Source: Paraconexibacter sp040581415 (GTDB lineage: Bacteria; Actinomycetota; Thermoleophilia; Solirubrobacterales; Solirubrobacteraceae). Taken from it: a DNA stretch of 64,000 nt. The stretch is taken from contig NZ_CP114014.1 in NCBI RefSeq assembly GCF_040581415.1, forward strand, positions 5,084,001 to 5,148,000, read 5' to 3'. The notes beneath the pieces are model-generated. The model did not search any database. It was not told where the DNA came from and worked only from the letters and a program-made list of their open reading frames with translations. Both the position numbers and the translations under genes were made by a program. Shown here one piece after another: positions 58,131 to 64,000 of the stretch (the first letter of the stretch is position 1; each line of letters begins with the position of its first letter).

Positions 58131-58160
58131 GACGGCGCCGCAGGACTTCGCGGCGCCGCC
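58131..58160 (-). terminator. Array terminator, unit P8
   Basis: GACGGCGCCGC, loop AGGACTTC, GCGGCGCCGCC; 30 bp after the P8 stop. Confidence 0.8.
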
Positions 58161-58190
58161 GGGACGACTACTGATACTCCAGGATGTCGA

Positions 58191-59603
58191 TCAGCGGCCG
58201 AGCTGCTGGTCGACGTTCGGGAGCGCGAGGCCGGAGGCCTGGACCGCGTTCGGGAGCAGGCGGATCGCCCGCGCGTTGCCGACCGCCGTCGTGTTGTACA
58301 GCAGGTTCACGCGGCTCGGACCCGGGACGCCCTGCGCCTGCGGGGTCGCCGTCGGCGTGCCGCCGATGGCGGTGCCGTCGTCGGCCAGCAGGTCGAAGTT
58401 CGCCGCGGTGACCGCTGCGGTGTTGATCCGCGAGTCGAGCGTCACGACGACGTTCGCGCCCGAGTACGACGCCTGGACGGCGTCCGGGCCCGAGGTGAAC
58501 CCGGTCGCCTTCGCGCCGGCGTTGCCGCCGATGGGCACCCCGCCGTAGACGGTCGGCGTGCCGTCCGCCTGCGCCGTGACGGAGGTCGGGACGACCGCTG
58601 CGCTGACCAGGTACTCCGTGTACTGGTCCACGGGGAACTGGGCCTGGACCTGCTTGCCGTCGCCGACGATCGTCGCCGACGACGACGCGACCGCGGCGAA
58701 TGAGTCCGACAGGTACGCGTAGAACTGGTTCGCCCCGGGCGACGCGACCGCCTTGTCGAACGTGAACAGGATCGTGTCCGCGCCCGTGAGCTCCGCCGAC
58801 CGCAGGATCGGGGCCTGCGAGTCCTGGTTCTGCGTGCCGACCTGCACCGACCGGATCGGGCTGGTGAACGGGAAGTCGACGGCCCTCGCGGCGCCCAGCA
58901 CGAACACCTGCTTGGCACCGGCCACCGGGGAGGACGCGGGGAACTCGACGTCCGCCGTGTTGTCGTCGATCGACACCGTCGCATCGTTACCGGCGACGAC
59001 CGAGCCGTCGGCCTTCACGATGAAGACCTGGGTGCCGTCGAAGTCGGCCGCGTCGTCGTCGATCTCCTGGTCGAACGTCAGCGTGATGAAGTTCGAGCCG
59101 CCGCCGGTGGCGACTGCGCTCACGAGATCTGGAGCGACGGTGTGGCCACGCGTGCCGGACTCGCCTTCGGCGCCCGTGATCTTGACGCTGTCACCGAGGT
59201 TCGTCGCTCCGAGCGAGCCCTGGGTGTTGACCGCGTCGCTCAGCACGGTGCCGTACGTCAAGGCGTCGGTGTCGGGGTTGCCGCCGGTGAACGTCACCCG
59301 CACCGAGTTGCCCGAGACCGTGGCGGCGTTGCCGGGGACCTGGAACGCGACGCTGTAACCGCCGACGAGGAACTCGGCGGGGTTGCAGGCGCCGCCTGCG
59401 CAGTCGATCGTGCGGTCGTAGGTGAACGTGATCGCCGTGGCCGACGGGGTGACGGAGACCAGGTTCGGCCGATCGGTCAGGGCCGGGATCTTGCCGCCGC
59501 CGAGGGCGGCGTGCGCCGACCCGGCCGAGGCCAGCGAGGCTAGGGCGACAGCCGAGACGGCCGCCGTACGGAGCGCCGTGCGCCCGCGGGAGTGGTGAGA
59601 CAT
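58191..59603 (-). CDS. Array protein P8: secreted four-module Ig-like protein (470 aa)
   Basis: Start ATG 59603 (MSHHSRGRTALRTAAV), signal cut after GSAHA. Cys pair CAGGAC. Module 1 loop YSVAFQVPGNAATVSG, then ALTYGTVLSDAVNTQ, which is close to P11 (TVLGNAVNTQ). Module 2 has FDGTQVFIVKADGSVVAGNDATVSIDDNTADVEF, and module 3 has NQFYAYLSDSFAAVASSSATIVG. Ending ALPNVDQQLGR. Confidence 0.87.
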   Translation of the reverse strand: MSHHSRGRTALRTAAVSAVALASLASAGSAHAALGGGKIPALTDRPNLVSVTPSATAITFTYDRTIDCAGGACNPAEFLVGGYSVAFQVPGNAATVSGNSVRVTFTGGNPDTDALTYGTVLSDAVNTQGSLGATNLGDSVKITGAEGESGTRGHTVAPDLVSAVATGGGSNFITLTFDQEIDDDAADFDGTQVFIVKADGSVVAGNDATVSIDDNTADVEFPASSPVAGAKQVFVLGAARAVDFPFTSPIRSVQVGTQNQDSQAPILRSAELTGADTILFTFDKAVASPGANQFYAYLSDSFAAVASSSATIVGDGKQVQAQFPVDQYTEYLVSAAVVPTSVTAQADGTPTVYGGVPIGGNAGAKATGFTSGPDAVQASYSGANVVVTLDSRINTAAVTAANFDLLADDGTAIGGTPTATPQAQGVPGPSRVNLLYNTTAVGNARAIRLLPNAVQASGLALPNVDQQLGR

Positions 59604-59638
59604 GCGATGAGCCCTTCGGAGACGTTGATGTGCTGGGC

Positions 59639-59644
59639 AGGCTA
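59639..59644 (-). promoter_or_regulatory. -10 of array unit P8
   Basis: TAGCCT, 35 nt before the P8 ATG. Confidence 0.4.
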
Positions 59645-59704
59645 CGCCGCTGCGAGCAGATCTGGGAACCACTCTGGTCTCAACTGAGTCGCAATCGGGA
59701 AAAG

Positions 59705-59737
59705 GCGACGGCGCCGCAGGACTTCGCGGCGCCGCCG
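59705..59737 (-). terminator. Array terminator, unit P9
   Basis: GGCGACGGCGCCGC, loop AGGACTTC, GCGGCGCCGCCGG; 33 bp after the P9 stop. Confidence 0.8.
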
Positions 59738-59769
59738 GGTACGACTGAAAAGCGGGTTACAGCGCTGCG

Positions 59770-61179
59770 CTAGCGACCCAGCTGCTGCGGGATGTTGGGC
59801 AGACCCAGACCCGGCGAGACGACGGCGGCGCCCTGGAGCAGGATCGCCCGTGCGTTGCCGACCGCGGTGGTGTTGTACAGCAGGTTCACCCGGCTCGGCC
59901 CCGGCACGCCCTGTGCCTGCGCCGTGGCCGTCGGCGTGCCGCCGATGACCGTGCCGTCGTCTGCGAGCAGATCGAAGTCGGTCGCGTCGACCGCAGCCGG
60001 GTTGACGCGGCTGTCGAGCGTCACGACGACGTTGGCACCGGAGTACGACGCCTGCACGGCGTCCGGCCCGGACGTGAAGCCCGTCGCCTTCGCGCCGGCG
60101 TTGCCGCCGAGCGGGACGCCACCGATCGCCGACGGCGTGTTGTCGGCCTGCGCGACCACAGCACCCGGGCCGGCCACGCCGCTCACCACATACTCGGTGA
60201 ACTGATCGATGTTGAACTGCGCTTGGACCTGTTTGCCGTCGCCCACGATCGTGGCCGACGATGCCGGGTAGGCAGCCGTGTCCGCCAGGATCACCTGGAA
60301 CTGGGCGAACTGCGGCGTCGACACGGCCTTGTCGAAGGTGTAGAGCACCGTGTCTGCACCGGTGAGCTCTGCCGACTTCAGCAGCGGCGCCTGCGTGTCC
60401 TGGTTCTGCGTGCCGACCTGCACCGACCGGAACGGGGACGGGATGTTGAAATCGACGAGGCGCGCGGCGCCGGGGGTCACGTAGACCTGCTTGGCGCTCG
60501 TCACCGGCGTGCCGATCGGGAACTCGACGTCGGCCGTGTTGTCGTCGACCGAGGCGGTGCCGGCAAGGCCGGCGACCGGCGCACCGGTCGCGTTCGTCAC
60601 GAAGACGTCGGTCGGGTCGAAGAGCGCACCGTCGGCGATCTCCTGGTCGAACGTCAGCGTGATGAAGTTCGAGCCACCGCCGGTCGCCACGGCGCTGACG
60701 AGATCGGGGCCGATCGTGTGTCCGCGGGTTCCGGACTCACCCTCGGCGCCCGTGATCTTCACGCTGTCGACGAGGTTCGTCGCGCCGAGGGATCCCTGCG
60801 TCGCAACCGCTCCCGTGGCGACGAGGCCGATCGTCATCGCGTCCAGATCCGGGTTGCCGCCCGCGAACGTCACCCGCACCGCGTTCCCGGAGACGGTCGC
60901 GGCGCTGGCCGGTGTGACCGTCACGACGCTGTAGCCGCCGACGAAGAAGTTGCCGGCCGGTGCCGCGCACCCGGGGCAATCGATGGTGCGGTCGTAGGTG
61001 AACGTGACGGACGTCGCGGACGTCGTCACCGAGACGAGGTTCGGCCGGTCGGTCAGCGCCGGCACCTTGCCGCCGCCGAGGGCGGCCTGCGCCGAGCCGG
61101 CGGACACCAGCGAAGCGAGCGCAACGGCGGAGACCGCCGCGGTGCGGAGCGCCGCGCGCCCCCGAGAACGATGAGACAT
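59770..61179 (-). CDS. Array protein P9: secreted four-module Ig-like protein (469 aa)
   Basis: Start ATG 61179 (MSHRSRGRAALRTAAV); the open frame continues far upstream but that part is antisense-like and ignored. Cys pair is shortened to CPGC (DCPGCAAPAGNFFVGG). It is the only copy with GTQNQDTQAP instead of the near-constant linker, and the only one with NPDLDAMTIGLVATGAVATQ. The C-terminus NIPQQLGR lacks the Asp/Glu of the others. Modules 2 and 3 are otherwise standard. Confidence 0.86.
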   Translation of the reverse strand: MSHRSRGRAALRTAAVSAVALASLVSAGSAQAALGGGKVPALTDRPNLVSVTTSATSVTFTYDRTIDCPGCAAPAGNFFVGGYSVVTVTPASAATVSGNAVRVTFAGGNPDLDAMTIGLVATGAVATQGSLGATNLVDSVKITGAEGESGTRGHTIGPDLVSAVATGGGSNFITLTFDQEIADGALFDPTDVFVTNATGAPVAGLAGTASVDDNTADVEFPIGTPVTSAKQVYVTPGAARLVDFNIPSPFRSVQVGTQNQDTQAPLLKSAELTGADTVLYTFDKAVSTPQFAQFQVILADTAAYPASSATIVGDGKQVQAQFNIDQFTEYVVSGVAGPGAVVAQADNTPSAIGGVPLGGNAGAKATGFTSGPDAVQASYSGANVVVTLDSRVNPAAVDATDFDLLADDGTVIGGTPTATAQAQGVPGPSRVNLLYNTTAVGNARAILLQGAAVVSPGLGLPNIPQQLGR

Positions 61180-61219
61180 TGGAGATGGAGCCTTCCGAGA
61201 CGTGGATGTACCGAGCCGA

Positions 61220-61225
61220 ACCGTA
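61220..61225 (-). promoter_or_regulatory. -10 of array unit P9
   Basis: TACGGT within CCGGTACGGTTCGGC, 40 nt before the P9 ATG; a GTGCC 11 bp upstream of this block is shared with P10. Confidence 0.5.
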
Positions 61226-61287
61226 CCGGTCGACGTGGCACCCAGGCACAAATCGTCGACAGCTACCGCAGCCGGCTCGGGACGCAC

Positions 61288-61317
61288 GACGGCGCCGCAG
61301 GACTTCGCGGCGCCGTC
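61288..61317 (-). terminator. Array terminator, unit P10
   Basis: GACGGCGCCGC, loop AGGACTTC, GCGGCGCCGTC: perfect stem, 31 bp after the P10 stop. Confidence 0.85.
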
Positions 61318-61348
61318 GGTCCGGTCGGGTGTGGCGGTCAGACGTCGA

Positions 61349-62764
61349 TCAGCGGCCGAGCTGCTGCTCGATGTTCTGCGCGTTGGTGAGCGACGACACG
61401 GCGTTCTGCTGGATGCGGATCGCCCGCGCGTTGCCGACCGAGGTGGTGTTGTAGAGCAGGTTGACCCGGCTCGGGCCCGGGACGCCTTGCGCCTGCGGCG
61501 TGGCCGTCGGCGTGCCGCCGATCTCGGTCCCGTCATCGGCGATCAGGTCGAAGTTCGCCGCGGTGATGCTCGCCGCGGCGGTGTTGATGCGGCTGTCGAA
61601 CGTCACGACGACGTTCGCGCCCGAGTAGTCGGCCTGCACCGCGTCCGGGGCCGTGGTGAACCCGGTCGCCTTCGCGCCCGCGTTGCCGCCGACCGGGACC
61701 CCGGCGAACGTGTTCAGCGTGTTGTCCGCCTGCGCGCGCGCGGCGCCCGGGAAGACAGCGGCGCTGACCAGGTACTCCGTGATCTGGTCGACCGGGAACT
61801 GCGCCTGGACCTGCTTGCCGTCGCCTACGATCGTCGCCGACGTGGACGTGGAGAAGGTCGTGTCCGCCGCGAACACGTAGAAGCCGGCAGGGGTCGGGGT
61901 CGAGACGGCCTTGTCGAACGTGAACAGGATCGTGTCCGCGCCCGTGAGCTCGGCCGACTTCAGGACGGGGGCCTGCGAGTCCTGGTTCTGGGTTCCGACC
62001 TGCACCGAGCGGACCGGGCTTGGGTTGCCGAAGTCCTCGGAACGCGCCGCGTTGTAGTTGACAGACACGAGCTTGGCGCCGGCGACCGGGGTCCCGGCCG
62101 GGAACTCGACATCGGCGGTGTTGTCGTCGATCGAGACCGTCGCGTCGATACCCTGGACGAGCGTGCCGTCGGCCCGCGTGAGGTACACCTCGTTGCCGAG
62201 GAAGTTGGCCGCGGCGTCGTCGATGTCCTGGTCGAACGTCAGCGTGATGAAGTTCGAGCCACCACCGGTGGCGACCGCGCTCACGAGGTCCGGGCCGGTG
62301 GTGTGGCCGCGGGTGCCCGACTCGCCTTCGGAGCCGGTGATCCGGACGCTGTCACCCAGGTTCGTCGCGCCGAGCGACCCCTGCGTGTTGACCGCGTCGC
62401 CGTCGACACGTCCGTACGTGAGGACGTCGGTGTCGGGGTTGCCGCCCGTGAACGTGACCCGGACCGAGGATCCGGACACCGTCGCCGCGTTGCCGACGAT
62501 CTCCTGGTTCGCGGTGTAGCCGCCGACCTGGAACTCGGCGGGGTTGCACGCGCCGCCCTGGCAGTCGATCGTGCGGTCGTACGTGAAGGTGATCGCGGTG
62601 GCCGACGGCGTGACCGAGACGAGGTTCGGCCGGTCGGTCAGGGCCGGGGCCTTGCCGCCACCCAGGGCGGCCTGGGCCGAGCCGGCCGTGGCCAGCGAGG
62701 CGAGCGCGACGGCCGAGACCGCCGCGGTGCGGAGCGCGGCGCGCCCCTGGAAACGATGAGACAT
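61349..62764 (-). CDS. Array protein P10: secreted four-module Ig-like protein (471 aa)
   Basis: Start ATG 62764 (MSHRFQGRAALRTAAV), signal cut after GSAQA. Cys pair CQGGAC. Module 1 loop YTANQEIVGNAATVSG. Module 2 loop NFLGNEVYLTRADGTLVQGID; module 3 loop GFYVFAADTTFSTSTSATIVG. Module 4 has VTFDSRI where most have VTLDSRI, and the ending is NIEQQLGR. The promoter and leader closely match P9. Confidence 0.87.
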   Translation of the reverse strand: MSHRFQGRAALRTAAVSAVALASLATAGSAQAALGGGKAPALTDRPNLVSVTPSATAITFTYDRTIDCQGGACNPAEFQVGGYTANQEIVGNAATVSGSSVRVTFTGGNPDTDVLTYGRVDGDAVNTQGSLGATNLGDSVRITGSEGESGTRGHTTGPDLVSAVATGGGSNFITLTFDQDIDDAAANFLGNEVYLTRADGTLVQGIDATVSIDDNTADVEFPAGTPVAGAKLVSVNYNAARSEDFGNPSPVRSVQVGTQNQDSQAPVLKSAELTGADTILFTFDKAVSTPTPAGFYVFAADTTFSTSTSATIVGDGKQVQAQFPVDQITEYLVSAAVFPGAARAQADNTLNTFAGVPVGGNAGAKATGFTTAPDAVQADYSGANVVVTFDSRINTAAASITAANFDLIADDGTEIGGTPTATPQAQGVPGPSRVNLLYNTTSVGNARAIRIQQNAVSSLTNAQNIEQQLGR

Positions 62765-62804
62765 GGGGAAGAGAGTCCTCCGAGACGTAGATGTACTGTG
62801 CCGA

Positions 62805-62810
62805 ACCGTA
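62805..62810 (-). promoter_or_regulatory. -10 of array unit P10
   Basis: TACGGT within AGGTACGGTTCGGC, 40 nt before the P10 ATG. Confidence 0.5.
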
Positions 62811-62881
62811 CCTGTCGGCACGGCACTCGCGCGTCCACGGATACCCGGCGAACACTGGGGTTACGCCTCAGCCGGACGCAC

Positions 62882-62911
62882 GACGGCGCCGCAGGACATC
62901 GCGGCGCCGTC
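62882..62911 (-). terminator. Array terminator, unit P11
   Basis: GACGGCGCCGC, loop AGGACATC, GCGGCGCCGTC; 30 bp after the P11 stop. Confidence 0.83.
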
Positions 62912-62941
62912 TGACCGGTTAGCGGTCCTTCGATGCGCCGA

Positions 62942-64000
62942 TCAGCGGCCCAGCTGCTGGTCGACGTTCGGGAACCCGAGGACGGGCGATGCGACCGCGG
63001 CCGGCAGGAGCCGGACCGCCCGCGCGTTGCCGACCGCGGTGGTGTTGTAGAGCAGGTTGACGCGGCTCGGGCCCGGGACGCCCTGCGCCTGCGGCGTGGC
63101 CGTCGGCGTGCCGCCGATCTCGGTCCCGTCGTCGGCGAGCAGGTCGAAGTTCGCCGCGTTGACCGCGCCCGGGTTGATCCGGCTGTCGAGCGTCACGACG
63201 ACGTTCGCGCCGGAGTAGGTCGCCTGCACCGCGTCCGGGCTCGAGGTGAAGCCGGTCGCCTTCGCGCCGGCGTTGCCGCCGATCGGCACGCCCGCGTACG
63301 GTGCCGCGGTCCCGTCTGCCTGCGCGACCACCGAGCCCGGGGCCACGGCGGCGCTCACCAGGTACTCGGTGAACTGGTCGACGGGGAACTGCGCCTGCAC
63401 GTGCTTGCCGTCGCCGACGATGGTCGCGGAGCCGGCGGGGTACGGGACGGTGTCGGCGAGGTAGACGAAGAACGCGCCCGGAGTCGGCGTCGCGACGGTC
63501 TTGTCGAACGTGAAGAGCACCGTGTCCGCGCTGGTGATCTCGGCCGACTTCAGGATCGGCGCCTGGGAGTCCTGGTTCTGCGTGCCGACCTGCACCGACC
63601 GGATCGGGCTGAAGACCGCGAAGTCGGGGTTCTTCGCGGCGTTCAGGACGTAGACCTGCTTCGCGCCGGCGACCGGCGAGCCCGGCGGGAACTGGACGTC
63701 TGCGGTGTTGCCGTCGACCGACGCCGTCGGGTCGAGGCCGGCCGTCGTGGTGCCGTCCGCCTTGACCATGAAGACCTGCGCGCCGTTGAAGTCGGCGGCG
63801 TCGTCGTCGATGTCCTGGTCGAACGTGAGGGTGATGAAGTTCGATCCCCCACCGGTGGCGACCGCGCTCACGAGGTCCGGGCCGATCGTGTGGCCGCGCG
63901 TGCCCGACTCGCCCTGAGCGCCGGCGATCCGGACGCTGTCACCGAGGTTCGTCGCGCCCAGGGATCCTTGGGTGTTGACGGCGTTGCCGAGCACCGTGCC
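62942..64000 (-). CDS. Array protein P11: partial, N-terminus beyond the window
   Basis: About 353 residues are visible, from the end of module 1 (GTVLGNAVNTQGSLG) to the C-terminus FPNVDQQLGR; the signal peptide, the Cys loop and the promoter lie past base 64000. Module 2 has FNGAQVFMVKADGTTTAGLDPTASVDGNTADVQF, module 3 AFFVYLADTVPYPAGSATIVGDGKHVQAQF (His in place of the usual Gln). It shows that the array continues to the right by at least the rest of this unit. Confidence 0.87.
   Translation of the reverse strand, partial: GTVLGNAVNTQGSLGATNLGDSVRIAGAQGESGTRGHTIGPDLVSAVATGGGSNFITLTFDQDIDDDAADFNGAQVFMVKADGTTTAGLDPTASVDGNTADVQFPPGSPVAGAKQVYVLNAAKNPDFAVFSPIRSVQVGTQNQDSQAPILKSAEITSADTVLFTFDKTVATPTPGAFFVYLADTVPYPAGSATIVGDGKHVQAQFPVDQFTEYLVSAAVAPGSVVAQADGTAAPYAGVPIGGNAGAKATGFTSSPDAVQATYSGANVVVTLDSRINPGAVNAANFDLLADDGTEIGGTPTATPQAQGVPGPSRVNLLYNTTAVGNARAVRLLPAAVASPVLGFPNVDQQLGR

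Noticed and set aside
47326..62764. Tat signal peptides or LPxTG anchors in the array proteins
   Set aside because: N-termini have Arg residues but no S/TRRxFLK motif, and the C-termini (QQLGR) have neither a sorting motif nor a hydrophobic anchor.
47326..64000. Array considered as a silent-cassette antigenic variation locus
   Set aside because: All complete copies have start codons and signal peptides, and most have their own promoter and terminator, so they are not truncated donors.

Overview
The window is about 70% GC and uses GTG/TTG starts freely. It carries an Ohr peroxidase, an rpf-type muralytic gene behind a c-di-AMP riboswitch, a heme A synthase, an OmpR/HtrA envelope-stress cluster and many secreted proteins with actinobacterial C-terminal beta domains. 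Together these point to a high-GC actinobacterium, most likely of the class Thermoleophilia (Solirubrobacterales-like). That placement is an inference from gene content; no rRNA is present. All genes are chromosomal in character, and no insertion sequence, phage, tRNA or CRISPR was found.

Layout. 1-6.6 kb: amidase (cut by the window edge), cytochrome P450, SDR, NUDIX, PIN, FAD monooxygenase and a Crp/Fnr regulator. 6.6-12.9 kb: an envelope-stress cluster with a DUF5666-like secreted protein, an HtrA protease, a GT2-GtrA glycosyltransferase, an orphan NAD-binding domain protein and an OmpR-type two-component system. Three promoters in it carry the same 11-bp-spaced CTCTCAG direct repeat. 13-23 kb: enoyl-CoA hydratase, lipase, polytopic membrane protein, MerR regulator, lipoprotein, Ohr, sigma factor, PucR regulator and acyl desaturase. 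23-31 kb: a secreted protein with twelve 36-residue repeats, an Rpf-like protein, Lon and CtaA/Cox15. 31-39 kb: a sigma/anti-sigma-like fusion and two large secreted proteins flanking a two-domain glycosyltransferase. 39.5-47.2 kb: a surface-glycan locus made of a flippase-like protein, two large membrane proteins of GT-C type, a GT2 enzyme and two nucleotide-sugar epimerases.

47.3-64 kb and beyond the right edge: a head-to-tail array of at least eleven paralogous secreted proteins (464-471 aa, four Ig-like modules each), all on the minus strand with a 1.50-1.59 kb period. Most units carry their own -10 element and leader, and ten of eleven end in a related GC-rich hairpin, several with an identical loop. 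The array lies directly beside the glycan operon. This is the most striking feature: an expanded, individually expressed family of probable cell-surface proteins that looks shaped by tandem duplication and gene conversion, with no function that I can recognise.

Several genes (P450, 629-aa membrane protein, Ohr, flippase, Asp-box protein, enoyl-CoA hydratase) have a TAnnnT -10 element only 6-7 nt before the start codon and so are predicted to be leaderless. The array genes instead have leaders of about 30-40 nt.
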